Below, in pieces: positions 11,467 through 20,935 of a stretch of 64,000 nucleotides of DNA (positions are counted from its first letter, which is position 1; every line of letters starts with the position of its first letter). Source of the DNA: Francisella halioticida (GTDB lineage Bacteria; Pseudomonadota; Gammaproteobacteria; Francisellales; Francisellaceae); the NCBI RefSeq assembly GCF_002211785.1, contig NZ_CP022132.1, positions 1,054,001 to 1,118,000 on the forward strand, given 5' to 3'. Under the pieces are notes generated by a model. That model was not told where the DNA came from. It searched no databases and saw only the letters and a list, made by a program, of their open reading frames with translations. The position numbers and the translations under genes were made by a program.

Positions 11467-11758
11467 ATGAAAAGAAAAGTATTGTTGTTATCAAGCCTTG
11501 TATTATCAAGCTCAGTCTTTGCCTGCAGTGATATATTTATTAATAAAAATGATCATCATATTGAAGGTAGAACATTAGACTTTCTAGTGAATGTGGCAAC
11601 AGAAGAGTATATTGGATCTATAGGTCAAACAAATACCACAGATATTATTTTAAACTCAAATAAAATACCTAAGAGCCAACTAACTAGCTGGAAAAATAAA
11701 TATGGATTTCTTGGAATGCAAGCCTTTAATGGTGGGAATATAATTGATGGAATGAATA
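11467..11758 (+). pseudogene. Choloylglycine hydrolase-family (Ntn) protein, 5' fragment
   Basis: The first 97 codons encode a signal peptide (MKRKVLLLSSLVLSSSVFA) followed by Cys20, the predicted catalytic nucleophile of linear amide C-N hydrolases such as penicillin V acylase and bile-salt hydrolase, then NHHIEGRTLDF-like and GMQAFNGGNIIDGMNTKG segments typical of the family. At about 11759 the frame runs directly into the C-terminus of the IS-A transposase, giving a chimeric 167-residue ORF (11467-11970). The remaining two thirds of the enzyme is absent. The exported protein would be non-functional. Confidence 0.75.
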
Positions 11759-12024
11759 CTAAAGGAAGATCTATAGATAATATTGCAATTGAGAGATTTT
11801 GGAGAACACTGAAATATGAAAATGTTTATCCGGCATCATATATAACTATGAAAGAGGCTAAAGTAGGTATCAAAGAATATATTGATATTTACAACAATGA
11901 AAGACTACATTCTAGTATTGGATATATGACTCCTGATGAAGTATATTCTGGTATTTTAGATGCTGCATAAAAGCAAGGAATAAAAATATTTTATAAAGTG
12001 GTATTGAATAACAGAGACAGTTTA
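11759..12024 (+). mobile_element. IS-A remnant (3' 266 bp)
   Basis: Identical or nearly identical to the right end of IS-A from the codons for KGRSIDNIAIERFW to the terminal GACAGTTTA, with the transposase stop at 11968-11970. The left 1 kb of the element is missing. It joins a hydrolase fragment on the left to a peptide-transporter fragment on the right. Confidence 0.9.
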
Positions 12025-12758
12025 ACCAATAACAATATAGTTCGTATTTAATGGGTATTTTAACGCCAAAAATAATAAAGCGATCACTAAAAATATTATA
12101 ATGATTGCAAATGAGTTATTTTTTATTAATATATGGGATCCTGCTTTTTCGACCTTTTTAACTAAAGGAGTAGTTCTATCTGCTACTGTTTTCCAACCTA
12201 TAGCTAAAAGAATAAAAGCAATAACATTTGTGATAGCAGTTAAAAGAAATAATATATTGTAACTATTATGCTCTTGAAATACTCCAGCAACTGTAAAACC
12301 AATAAAACAACCCTATATTCATTCCTGCATAATTCCAGTAAAAAGCACTTTCTCTACTATCATTGTCATCATTTTAAACTGTTGTATTAGCATCATATTT
12401 ATACAAGGGAGATTCATGCCACTACCTGCTAAAAATAAAGCTAAGGCAATATAGAGATTCTCTGTAGATGGAAAAGATAAAAATAAACAAGCAATAGTTT
12501 GTAGTACCTTACCTATTAAGAAAAGTGATCTATAACTAATTAAGCGACCACCAACATAACCACCCAAGAGATGAAGCCCAAAGTTAAATGTAAAAAAACG
12601 CCCATAATAGCACTTGCTTTAGTAACTGTAAATCCAAGTCCCTGGGTCATAAATAATACAAGTGTCGAGTAAAGCACTGCAAAACTGATTATTGAAACAA
12701 GTTGGGTTATTAACAATAGTTTTGAGGCATTTTTAAATAATGAAAAATTCATAGGCAT
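12025..12758 (-). pseudogene. Peptide transporter (POT/PTR family), N-terminal remnant
   Basis: Read on the minus strand from ATG 12758, the sequence gives the first half of a proton-dependent oligopeptide transporter: LVSIISFAVLYSTLVLFMTQ, LHLLGGYVGGRLISYRSLFL, FLAGSGMNLPCINMMLIQQF and, in another frame, FTVAGVFQEHNSYNILFLLT. At least two frameshifts (near 12545-12565 and near 12315) disrupt it. The end runs into IS-A at 12024. The missing second half is of the type found at 4177-4777, but about 60 residues are unaccounted for between the halves. Confidence 0.75.
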
Positions 12759-12802
12759 TATAGAATTAAATAATATAGTAAATAAGATTCTATTATATTA
12801 AG

Positions 12803-12819
12803 AGCTATAAAATATAGCT
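12803..12819 (-). terminator. Hairpin downstream of hslU
   Basis: AGCTATA-AAA-TATAGCT is a perfect 7-bp stem with a 3-nt loop, 14 bases beyond the hslU stop on the minus strand. No strong U-tract follows (CTTAATATAA), so termination would be weak. Confidence 0.35.
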
Positions 12820-12832
12820 AAAGAAATATTTT

Positions 12833-14200
12833 TTATAAGATATATTGGCTTAGATCTTTATCTTTAACTAAAGCTCCTAATTTGTCATTAACATAATCTA
12901 TGGTTATGCTAATAGTTTTATTTTCTAACTCTGGAGCATCAAAAGAGATTTCTTCTAAAAGCCTTTCCATAACTGTGTGTAATCTTCTTGCGCCAATATT
13001 TTCGATTTCTTCATTAATCTGGTAGGATATCTCAGCAATTTTTTTAATAGCAGTTTCTTCAAAGTTTAATTCAATACCCTCAGTTTTCATAAGAGCAACA
13101 TATTGCTTAAGAATAGAGCAATCAGGTTCTACTAATATTCTTACAAAATCTTCAATCTTAAGAGATTTTAATTCGACTCTAATAGGAAGTCTACCTTGTA
13201 ACTCTGGAATAAGATCAGAAGGTTTAGCAACATGAAAAGCTCCTGATGCTATAAACAATATATGGTCAGTTTTGATCATGCCATATTTTGTAGCTACAGT
13301 AGAACCTTCAACCAATGGTAATAAGTCACGCTGAACACCTTCGCGAGATACATCAGCACCAGAGTTACTAGATTTCTTACAAACCTTATCAATTTCATCT
13401 AAGAACACTATGCCATTTTGTTCAACTGATTCTAAAGCACGAGCTTTTATGTCTTCCTCATTAATCAATTTTGCAGCTTCTTCATCTTGAACAAGCTTAA
13501 TGGCATCCTTGATTTTCATTTTCTTATTTTTCTTCTTGTCACTGCTTAGGCTAGAGAATAAATCTTGAAGCTGGTTTGTCATATCATCCATTCCTGGAGG
13601 TCCCATAACTCCTATACTTTTTGGAGCAGCTGCTACTTCAATCTCAATTTCTTTATCATCAAGTTCGCCATTTTTAATTTTATTTCTAAAAATATCACGA
13701 GTTTTATTTTCTTTATCTTTCTTAGAAGTGGCTTCTTCAATTGGCTCATTGGCAAAACCGACTTTTGATTCTGCTGCTCTTGCTGGTGGAATTAAAACAT
13801 CTAAAATTCTATCTTCAGCTAATTTAGCTGCTTTTTCTGTAACTTGTTTTTTAGCATCTTCTCGCTTCATTTTCACAGCCATTTCAACTAGGTCACGGAT
13901 AATAGATTCAACATCTTTACCAACATAACCAACTTCTGTGAATTTAGTAGCCTCTACTTTAATAAAAGGAGCATCTGCTAGCTTTGCAAGTCTACGAGCT
14001 ATTTCAGTTTTACCAACACCAGTTGGTCCAATCATTAAAATATTTTTAGGAGTTACTTCTTGACGCATTTCACTATCAAGCTGCATTCTGCGCCATCTAT
14101 TACGCAGTGCGATAGCTACCGCTTTTTTTGCATCATTTTGACCAATTATATGTCTTTCTAACTCATGTACGATTGTTTTTGGAGTCATTATTTTTGCCAT
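12833..14200 (-). CDS. hslU: ATP-dependent protease ATPase subunit HslU
   Basis: 455 residues, an AAA+ unfoldase that feeds substrates into HslV in the cytoplasm. Walker A is [14 protein letters not shown] (about residue 54), Walker B is [10 protein letters not shown] (about 268), with the intermediate I-domain between them (about 110-240) and sensor 2 in [15 protein letters not shown] near the C-terminus. The C-terminal tail ends SQYIL, as in HslU proteins, whose terminal residues dock into HslV. Seven bases downstream of hslV, so co-transcribed with it. Confidence 0.97.
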   Translation of the reverse strand: MAKIMTPKTIVHELERHIIGQNDAKKAVAIALRNRWRRMQLDSEMRQEVTPKNILMIGPTGVGKTEIARRLAKLADAPFIKVEATKFTEVGYVGKDVESIIRDLVEMAVKMKREDAKKQVTEKAAKLAEDRILDVLIPPARAAESKVGFANEPIEEATSKKDKENKTRDIFRNKIKNGELDDKEIEIEVAAAPKSIGVMGPPGMDDMTNQLQDLFSSLSSDKKKNKKMKIKDAIKLVQDEEAAKLINEEDIKARALESVEQNGIVFLDEIDKVCKKSSNSGADVSREGVQRDLLPLVEGSTVATKYGMIKTDHILFIASGAFHVAKPSDLIPELQGRLPIRVELKSLKIEDFVRILVEPDCSILKQYVALMKTEGIELNFEETAIKKIAEISYQINEEIENIGARRLHTVMERLLEEISFDAPELENKTISITIDYVNDKLGALVKDKDLSQYIL

Positions 14201-14207
14201 GAGATAA

Positions 14208-14759
14208 CTATCCTTTTTTACTTTCTAAGCTTTCTATAGTGAAATTGTGGTTTGTATAAATACAAGTATCTGCTGCAACTGTAAGACTTTTATTAACAAT
14301 CTCTTCAGCTGAAAGATCAGTATTTTCAACAAGAGCAGTAGCTGCAGAGCGAGCATAAGTTGAGCCTGAACCAATAGATATAATATTATTCTTGTCAGCG
14401 GCCATTACATCACCAACCCCTGAGATTAAAAGTGATAATTTCTCATCTGCAACTATAATCATAGCTTCTAGCTTACTTAACATTCTATCTAGACGCCATT
14501 CTCGTACCATTTCAACAGCCGCACGCTCTAAGTTTCCTTGATAAAATTCTAATTTTTGTTCAAATTTTTCAAATAATGTAAATGCATCTGCAGTAGACCC
14601 TGCAAAACCTGTAAGCACTTTGCCACCATTTAGCTTTCTAACTTTTACAATGTTATCTTTCGCTACAGTATGACCTAAAGTTGCTTGACCATCACCACCG
14701 ATTACTACTTTATCACCTTTTCTAACACAAAGAATAGTGGTTCCTCTCATTGTTTCCAT
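14208..14759 (-). CDS. hslV: ATP-dependent protease proteolytic subunit HslV
   Basis: 183 residues, the threonine protease core of HslVU. The short propeptide METMRG precedes [19 protein letters not shown]; the first Thr (residue 7) should become the N-terminal nucleophile after processing. [14 protein letters not shown] is the second conserved block. An AAGGAA ribosome-binding site lies upstream. First gene of hslVU, expected to be heat-shock regulated in this group; no sigma-32 promoter was identified with confidence. Confidence 0.97.
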   Translation of the reverse strand: METMRGTTILCVRKGDKVVIGGDGQATLGHTVAKDNIVKVRKLNGGKVLTGFAGSTADAFTLFEKFEQKLEFYQGNLERAAVEMVREWRLDRMLSKLEAMIIVADEKLSLLISGVGDVMAADKNNIISIGSGSTYARSAATALVENTDLSAEEIVNKSLTVAADTCIYTNHNFTIESLESKKG

Positions 14760-14948
14760 ATTTATTATTCCTTTATTCGGCGTTATTAAAATAAGCTATT
14801 TAATATAAATGGCACTGATGTGAGATTTTACAAGTTTTTTATTGTTATTTTTTTAAGTTTATTATCTATCTTTGTCTTTAAGGCACAAAAGCATTTAAAA
14901 TTATGTTATATTTTAGCTTGTTTTATTTATTAATAGAGTGTCTTAAGT

Positions 14949-15698
14949 ATGAATAATTTAAACTTTAAAGAAACAATTTCATTGGCAGTAACTATATATA
15001 AAAGAGGCTTTAAGATAGCTTTTGTTTTAGCATTTATGCTTTCTTTTATATCTGAATTTTGTTTGGTATATTTAATGAGACATGGTATGTCTGAATATAT
15101 TGAAAGTGGCGGCCAAACAATACCTGATACTTTTCCGGGAGGAAATATTTTAGCATTGATGATTTTAATAATAATGGTAGCGACCATATTTGTTTATGCG
15201 ATGATAATTATACTACAAGGAATTATGATTAAGCATCAGATGAGAGCATCTGATGCGATAAGAGTTGCACTACAAATATTTTCGAAAAGAGTGTTCCCAT
15301 TTATAGGATGCTTTTTACTTTCTATGGTAGTGATGTCGGTACTAACTATGTTTTTGCAATACATAGGTATATTCATAACAATATTACTATTTTTAACTGT
15401 AATGCCAGCTATACTTCTTGATCAGAAAGGTATTTTTGAATCAGTATCTAACAACTTTAGAATAATAAAAAATAATTTTTTTTATACGTTTAGAATAGCT
15501 ATTGCTATACTAGCACTAATGCTTATAAAACCTTTGATTACTTTTGGTTTAATTTATATATTAAAAAATATGAATATGGAAATGAATTCACTAGAGATGA
15601 GCATGCAAAATATTATTGTGACAGTAATTGATGCTTTAATTTTACCTTTTATATTTGCTATCAGTGTTGGAGCCTTCTTTTCTACTAATAAGAAATAA
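14949..15698 (+). CDS. Membrane protein, possibly YciC/UPF0259-like
   Basis: 249 residues with about six hydrophobic segments. The pattern of an N-terminal cytoplasmic stretch (SLAVTIYKRGFK), paired helices, FLTVMPAILLDQKGIFESVS followed by NFRIIKNNFFYTFRI, and more helices resembles the YciC-type family of unknown function. Divergent from hslVU. The 189-base gap between the two starts should hold both promoters. Function unknown; the family assignment is tentative. Confidence 0.65.
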   Translation: MNNLNFKETISLAVTIYKRGFKIAFVLAFMLSFISEFCLVYLMRHGMSEYIESGGQTIPDTFPGGNILALMILIIMVATIFVYAMIIILQGIMIKHQMRASDAIRVALQIFSKRVFPFIGCFLLSMVVMSVLTMFLQYIGIFITILLFLTVMPAILLDQKGIFESVSNNFRIIKNNFFYTFRIAIAILALMLIKPLITFGLIYILKNMNMEMNSLEMSMQNIIVTVIDALILPFIFAISVGAFFSTNKK

Positions 15699-15894
15699 AG
15701 TAGTAAATCTCAATATGATTTAGATATATTTTATATAAACAAATACTTTGTAAAAATTGAATGTAGTTCATTTAATCTATTTTATTCTAAAATAAAATTC
15801 TGGTTTAAATATTTAAGTGCTGATTAATTTATTGACAATTGATATTTATTATTTTAGCGTAAGAGTACGCGTGAACATTTATTGGTTAGATTTA

Positions 15895-16377
15895 AATATA
15901 GCAACTCAGAAGGATATTGCTAAAAAGCTTAATATCTCTAGAACAACTGTATCTAGAGCATTGATGGATAATGGTAGTATTAAACCAGAGACTAAACAAA
16001 AAGTTTTAAGCTTAGCAAAAGATCTTAGCTATAGTAAAAATTTAATGGGTAGCTCTTTAGCAACAAAGAATTCTAAGAAAATCTATGCTTTTATTATTAA
16101 ATCAATTAATAAAAATTATTGTTTAGATATTAAGGCAGGTTTACTGAGAGCATCTAAGGAATTTGAAGACTATAACGCTATTATAAATGTAATAGAAACT
16201 GATATTAACACTCCTAAGGAACAAATATATCAGCTTAAAAAGATAATCCCAAGGTAAAGTTTATTACTTTAGATATAGCTATTAATAAAAATATCACTCA
16301 TATAGGTAGTAACTATACTAAGTCAGGACAAGTTTTGGCAAATATTCTTGCTCCATTACTTAGAGATAATGAAAAAG
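15895..16377 (+). pseudogene. LacI-family transcriptional regulator, truncated
   Basis: The frame ATQKDIAKKLNISRTTVSRA is a textbook LacI-type helix-turn-helix with hinge helix, followed by the start of a sugar-binding domain. The codon where Met is expected (15898-15900) is ATA; a GTG at 15871 is the only nearby in-frame alternative. A one-base loss near 16252 shifts the frame (continuation VKFITLDIAINKNITHIGSN). IS-B then cuts the gene, leaving about 160 residues of an expected 330. Such regulators usually control a neighbouring sugar operon; the nanE remnant beyond the IS is a candidate target. Confidence 0.8.
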
Positions 16378-16381
16378 TGAT

Positions 16382-17214
16382 CTACCCCGTCAATTTGTGA
16401 CAGTTTACTACTTCATTTTCCATTATATATTCAAATTGATATGGAGTCATATAATTTATTGTAGAATGTCTCCTTTTTGTATTATAGTAAGCTTCAATAT
16501 ATTCAAATATTGATAGTTTAGCTTCTTCTCTAGTTTTATATCTTTCATCATGTACTAACTCTACTTTTAAAGTTCCAAAGAAACTTTCACAAGCAGCATT
16601 ATCGTAACAGCATCCTTTAGAGCTCATACTTGATAGTAGCCAGTGTTCTTTAATAATGTCTTGATATTGTTTGCTACAGTACTGTGACCCTTTATCAGAG
16701 TGTATAATCACACCACTAGGAAAATTTCTTCTAAATAATGCCATATTTAAAGAATTACAAACTAAATCCGCTTTCATCCTAGAATCCATTGCCCAACCAA
16801 TAACTGATCTTGAGAATAAATCTATAATCACACAAAGATACAGCCACCCCTCTTGTGTAGGTACATAAGTTATATCTGTAACCCACCTATGATTTACAGA
16901 TAAAGCAGTGAAGTTTTGTTCTAATAAATTATCATAAACATGTTTGTTGTGGTTAGAATCTGTAGTTTTCTTATGCTTACGAGCCGCTTTAGCATGTAAA
17001 CCAAGTAATTTCATACGTTTTTGAGTAACTTTCCAACCCATATCTTTAAGCTCTTTGTATATCCTAACACTTCCATATCTAGATTTATGTTCATTAAAAT
17101 AGCATCATCTAGTTCAGCATCATTATATTGCCTTTTACCTATAGGTTTATGAATCCATCTGTAATATGAAGATGTGCTCACATTCAAAGATTTACATAGT
17201 GTTGTTATTGGCAT
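16382..17214 (-). pseudogene. IS-B orfB transposase, split by a -1 shift
   Basis: The integrase core is open from 17041 to 16382 (219 residues), with the DDE residues in VTDITY, HSDKGSQY and AACESFF. The N-terminal HTH_21 part (from MPITTLCKSLNVSTSSYYRW) lies in another frame and runs out at 17011. The proper continuation EHKSRYGSVRIYKELKDMGW is found only after a -1 shift close to the sequence ATTTTAATGAAC. The same shift is present in the other two copies. Confidence 0.85.
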
Positions 17215-17246
17215 AACTTTATAATGCTCCTTAATAAAGGCGTACC

Positions 17247-17534
17247 TTACAGATTTTGCTTTGCAAAGTACGCTGCTGCCTTTTTTAGTATTTCACGCTC
17301 TGTTTCTGCCTGTTTGAGTTTTTTCTTCAAATCAGTATTTTCAAAAGATAGTTGCTGGTACTGCGTTTTATAATCTATCTTTATTTCTTTCTGAGGGTTT
17401 GACATGGCTTTGGATATCCAACTGCAAATGGTTTTATATTTAACCCCTAAGTTATCTGCTATTTCTCGTCTATTTGCATCTGGTTGTAAACATAATTTAA
17501 CAGCTTCATCTTTAAACTCTTTTGTATATCTCAT
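17247..17534 (-). CDS. IS-B orfA (transposase helix-turn-helix subunit)
   Basis: 95 residues from the ATG preceded by AAAGGAGAC (a GTG 21 bases further upstream is less likely). It contains a helix-turn-helix (residues about 5-45) and a leucine-rich coiled coil ending in EILKKAAAYFAK. The canonical slippery heptamer A_AAA_AAG encodes the LKK, followed by a 6-bp stem (GCGTAC/GTACGC), as expected for -1 frameshifting into orfB. Confidence 0.88.
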   Translation of the reverse strand: MRYTKEFKDEAVKLCLQPDANRREIADNLGVKYKTICSWISKAMSNPQKEIKIDYKTQYQQLSFENTDLKKKLKQAETEREILKKAAAYFAKQNL

Positions 17535-17585
17535 CTTGTCTCCTTTTCTTAACACCTAAGTGTCCCAAATAGGAGGGTATGATCA

Positions 17586-18051
17586 TTTTATAACTCCTAC
17601 AATAGATGAAGTTATAGAAGTAGCTAATGCAGGAGTAGATATTGTAGCTTTAGATGCTACAGATCGTAGAAGACCAAAGAATCAAGAGCTAAAAGATTTA
17701 GTAGCTGAAGTTAGAAATAAGTTTCCACAATTATTTCTTATGTCAGACTGTTCAACTTTTGAAGAGGGCGTATATGCCCAAGAATTAGGTTTTGATTTAA
17801 TTGCAACCACATTGAGTGGTTATACTTTTCAAACAGAAAATCAGCTTTTACCAAATATTGAGCTTATTGTTAAGCTCGTTAAAAATCTAGAGACACCAAT
17901 AATAGCTGAGGGAGGTATCTCAACGTATCAAGATGCAAAGGATGCTTATAGGGCAGGAGCTTATGGATTAGTTATTTGCTCAGCTATTACCAGACCACCG
18001 TTGATAACTAAGGGATTTGTGGAGGAAACTAAGAAATATACAGGTAGTTAA
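17586..18051 (+). pseudogene. nanE: N-acetylmannosamine-6-phosphate 2-epimerase, C-terminal two thirds
   Basis: From the IS-B boundary the frame reads FITPTIDEVIEVANAGVDIV, ALDATDRRRP, MSDCSTFEEG, TTLSGYTFQT, PIIAEGGIST and VICSAITRPP, which follow the NanE TIM-barrel family block by block. NanE converts ManNAc-6-P to GlcNAc-6-P in sialic acid and ManNAc use. The N-terminal approximately 70 residues, including the first barrel strands, are replaced by the IS end, and no start or ribosome-binding site remains. Inactive. Confidence 0.85.
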
Positions 18052-18072
18052 CTAACTAATAAGAGAATTTTG

Positions 18073-18975
18073 TTAATTTGTTAATAATTTCTTAAAGAAT
18101 TTAAAGTCATATGACTGCTTAAATTTAAGTTTTTTATTTGAAATATTTATATTTTTATTGACGCTATTAATATCAGTTATAATTCCAGATTCAATTTTTA
18201 TTTTAATTTCTTCATTATCTGTTGTATAACTTTTACTAAAAGGTAATGTTTTTCCAAAACGCCACTGCCAATTTTTTAAATTTTCTATTTCATTTGTTAT
18301 TATTTGTTTATTTTTGAGAGGGGTTTCTTCATTAATTAGACTTAATTCAACACTATTAAAACTATTTAAAAAAGTTCTTGTAATATTTTGAGTTTGGATG
18401 TTTGGATTAATTTCAGCTAAATTTATGACTTTAGAGCGGTGTGATTTTACACCTTTGGTATCTAAAGACTTATCTATAGGTTGATGAAGATAGTCGTAGA
18501 GTTTTTTGGTGTTAGCATTAATTAATAGAGTACCATGGTGAAATGCTCTATCTTTTTTCTCTCTAAAAGCACTACCTGATACTTTGTAAGTAAAATCATG
18601 ATAATCCACAACAATATCGTTTCTCTTGTTAGCATAGACCTCAATTCCTAAGCTTTTTACAGCGCTACAAACTAAATCAAGGTTAGCTTTGATATCATGA
18701 TCTTTTTTAGGGGAAATAATAGTGTAGTTTAGATTTCCAAAATCATGATAAACAGTACCACCACCACTTTGGCGCCTGACCATAATTATATTATCTTCTC
18801 TCATCCTATTAAGGTTACATTCAAGCCAAGGATTTTGTGCTCTACCTATAACGACACAAGGAGCATTTTGCCATAAAAATAATATTTTCTTATCTTGAAG
18901 TTTTTCTAAAAAAAGCCAGTTTTCAAGTGCTAAGTTAAAGTAAATATTATTACTTTGAGAAATATAGATATTCAT
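18073..18975 (-). CDS. lplA: Lipoate-protein ligase A family protein
   Basis: 300 residues of the biotin/lipoate ligase fold. The LplA motif RRQSGGGTVYHDFGNLNYTI (about residues 67-86) and the KVSGSAFREKKDRAFHHGTL segment (about 131-150) are present; these bind lipoyl-AMP and the conserved lysine. It scavenges lipoate and attaches it to E2 and GcvH subunits. The C-terminal 60 residues form the small accessory domain. Convergent with the nanE remnant; divergent from tyrS. The precise subclass (LplA versus lipoyl-relay enzyme) is not settled. Confidence 0.85.
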   Translation of the reverse strand: MNIYISQSNNIYFNLALENWLFLEKLQDKKILFLWQNAPCVVIGRAQNPWLECNLNRMREDNIIMVRRQSGGGTVYHDFGNLNYTIISPKKDHDIKANLDLVCSAVKSLGIEVYANKRNDIVVDYHDFTYKVSGSAFREKKDRAFHHGTLLINANTKKLYDYLHQPIDKSLDTKGVKSHRSKVINLAEINPNIQTQNITRTFLNSFNSVELSLINEETPLKNKQIITNEIENLKNWQWRFGKTLPFSKSYTTDNEEIKIKIESGIITDINSVNKNINISNKKLKFKQSYDFKFFKKLLTN

Positions 18976-19044
18976 TATTTATTAAATATTTTTACTTTAA
19001 GATTAAGTATAAGGTTTTATTGGGTGTATAAAAGAATTTTGTGA

Positions 19045-19050
19045 TATAAT
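19045..19050 (+). promoter_or_regulatory. Extended -10 box of tyrS
   Basis: TGATATAAT gives a TGN-TATAAT extended -10, 38 bases before the tyrS start codon. No obvious -35 hexamer, as is common with extended -10 promoters. Confidence 0.5.
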
Positions 19051-19087
19051 TTTGCTTTATTGAAAGAATTCATATATTAAAACTATA

Positions 19088-20278
19088 ATGTCGACTATAG
19101 CGCAGACTTTAGAAATTATCAAAAGAGGGGCTGATGAAGTTCTTATCAAAGAAGAATTAGTAAAAAAACTAGAAAAAAATAAGTCATTAATTATTAAATT
19201 TGGTTGTGATCCAACAGCTCCAGATATTCATCTAGGTCATACTGTTGTCATTAATAAACTAAAACAACTTCAGGATTTAGGTCATGAAATTCATTTTTTA
19301 ATTGGTGATTTTACAGCTCAAATAGGTGATCCAACTGGAAAAAATGCTACAAGACCACCTCTAATAGCAGAGGATGTTGCTGCAAATGCTGAGACATATA
19401 CAAAGCAAGTTTTTAAGATTTTGGATAAGGAAAAAACAATTATTCGTCGTAATGGTGACTGGTTTGATAAAATGTCTGCTAGTGACATGATTAAACTAGC
19501 TTCAAAATCTACAGTAGCTAGAATACTTGAAAGAGATGATTTCTCAAAAAGATATAAAGGTGGTCAATCGATCTCTATTCATGAGTTTTTGTATCCTTTA
19601 GTACAAGGGTATGATTCTGTAGCTATGAATGCTGATATTGAGTTAGGTGGTACAGATCAGAAATTTAATTTATTAATGGGCAGAGAGTTACAAAAACAAC
19701 AAGGACAGGAACCACAAGTTATTATTACTATGCCTCTTTTAGAAGGCTTAGATGGTGTTAAAAAAATGTCTAAATCTAGCCAGAATTATATTGGTATAGA
19801 AGAGCCAGCTAATGATATTTTTGGTAAGATCATGTCAATATCTGATGATCTTATGTGGCGTTATTATGAATTGTTAAGTTTTAAATCTTTAGAAGTTATA
19901 GCAGAACTAAAAGAAAATGTTAAAAATGGAGCTAATCCACGAGATATTAAAATCGAACTTGCTAAAGAGCTCATAGAAAGATTTCATTCTACGGAAGATG
20001 CTGAGAAGGCGCATCAAGATTTTATACAAAGATTTCAAAAAAATCAGATACCTGATGACATAAATGTTATAGAATTAAATCAAGAGCTACTTATTGCAAA
20101 CTTGCTGAAAGAAGCTGGTTTGGTTTCAAGCACATCTGAAGCTAATCGTATGATTAAGCAAGGAGCAGTTAAAATAGATGGCGAAAAGGTCGCTGGTAAT
20201 AAAGCTGTTTTCGGTCAAGGTACAGATAATGTTTTCCAAGTAGGGAAACGTAAATTTGCAAAAATTATTATAAAATAA
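19088..20278 (+). CDS. tyrS: Tyrosyl-tRNA synthetase
   Basis: 396 residues, class I synthetase of the TyrZ-like type. The HIGH-equivalent is HLGH in [10 protein letters not shown], the KMSKS loop is [10 protein letters not shown], and the tyrosine-binding segment [16 protein letters not shown] is present. The C-terminal S4-like domain (about 330-396; [20 protein letters not shown]) binds tRNA. It charges tRNA-Tyr in the cytoplasm. A small membrane-protein gene follows 13 bases after the stop. Confidence 0.96.
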   Translation: MSTIAQTLEIIKRGADEVLIKEELVKKLEKNKSLIIKFGCDPTAPDIHLGHTVVINKLKQLQDLGHEIHFLIGDFTAQIGDPTGKNATRPPLIAEDVAANAETYTKQVFKILDKEKTIIRRNGDWFDKMSASDMIKLASKSTVARILERDDFSKRYKGGQSISIHEFLYPLVQGYDSVAMNADIELGGTDQKFNLLMGRELQKQQGQEPQVIITMPLLEGLDGVKKMSKSSQNYIGIEEPANDIFGKIMSISDDLMWRYYELLSFKSLEVIAELKENVKNGANPRDIKIELAKELIERFHSTEDAEKAHQDFIQRFQKNQIPDDINVIELNQELLIANLLKEAGLVSSTSEANRMIKQGAVKIDGEKVAGNKAVFGQGTDNVFQVGKRKFAKIIIK

Positions 20279-20291
20279 GGGATTATTAGAA

Positions 20292-20456
20292 ATGGATAAA
20301 TTTTTATCAATATTTGTAGGTGTTTTAATTATTGTTACAATTATTACAATATTTATTCACTTATTTCCTATAGCATTAAAAGTATGTATTATTTCAGTAA
20401 TTATTAGTGCAATAATTTACGTTGTACTAAAACTGATTGAGAAATTTAGTAATTAA
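20292..20456 (+). CDS. Small membrane protein, 54 aa
   Basis: A 54-residue frame, MDKFLSIFVGVLIIVTIITI..., ending ...LKLIEKFSN. Two hydrophobic helices separated by a short histidine-containing turn make it a likely inner-membrane miniprotein. It starts 13 bases after tyrS; the sequence AAGGGATTATTAGAA gives a usable ribosome-binding site. Its stop overlaps the convergent S4-domain gene by 4 bases. Function unknown. Confidence 0.55.
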   Translation: MDKFLSIFVGVLIIVTIITIFIHLFPIALKVCIISVIISAIIYVVLKLIEKFSN

Positions 20457-20821
20457 TCATTCCTTTTAAAGCTGATTATTTGCCTGCGTTGTTTTTTAGT
20501 TGGTTTTTCATGGCTTTGTAAGCTTGCTGTTTTTCTTAGAAGAACTTCTTTTTCTCTTTTATCAATACTTTGTGCAGTTTCTGTGTAGAGTTTTTGTGCT
20601 TCTATAGCAGATTTTCTAATTTCATCTAATGCTTTGACAACTACAGTTTTCTGTATGTGAGACTGTTGAATTTGATAAATATCTCCAATATTTACTGCTT
20701 TACTAACTTTTATTTTTTGTCCTTGAAATTGTATCTTACCACCTTCAATTGCTTTTTTTGCTAAGGCTCTAGTTTTATAAAATCTAGCTGCCCATAACCA
20801 TTTATCTAGTCTAACACTCAT
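20453..20821 (-). CDS. hslR: S4-domain RNA-binding protein, Hsp15-like
   Basis: 122 residues. The S4 domain opens the protein (VRLDKWLWAARFYKTRALAKKAI, residues about 3-25), followed by the strand-rich part and a basic C-terminal tail (KPTKKQRRQIISFKRND), the layout of Hsp15. In E. coli, Hsp15 rescues 50S subunits carrying nascent chains after heat shock. Monocistronic here. Confidence 0.85.
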   Translation of the reverse strand: MSVRLDKWLWAARFYKTRALAKKAIEGGKIQFQGQKIKVSKAVNIGDIYQIQQSHIQKTVVVKALDEIRKSAIEAQKLYTETAQSIDKREKEVLLRKTASLQSHEKPTKKQRRQIISFKRND

Positions 20822-20935
20822 ATCTAAAAGTATTTATTTGTATAATTTGATTATAGCTAATAACATCTAGCATTTTAACTAGTTTTAAATTCTGCTATTC
20901 TAAAAGACAGTTTTTATACTTAGAAAAATTATAAA

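Larger units (their letters stand above)
16378..17585 (-). mobile_element. IS-B copy 1 (IS3 family), nearly complete
   Basis: 1208 bp from TGATCTACCCCG to GGGTATGATCA, the imperfect inverted ends shared by all IS-B copies. Transposase genes read on the minus strand. Relative to the copy at 38872 it has a 12-bp deletion in orfB (the residues PRVS are missing). There is no target duplication: the left flank is a LacI-type regulator and the right flank is the middle of nanE, so the DNA between those genes was deleted. Confidence 0.9.

Noticed and set aside
11467-11970. A real 167-residue fusion protein
   Set aside because: The C-terminal 70 residues are the IS-A transposase tail with the IS end following; the hydrolase is simply truncated.
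13565-13928. Plus-strand ORFs of 66-67 residues inside hslU
   Set aside because: Antisense shadows of a well-supported gene, with no ribosome-binding site.
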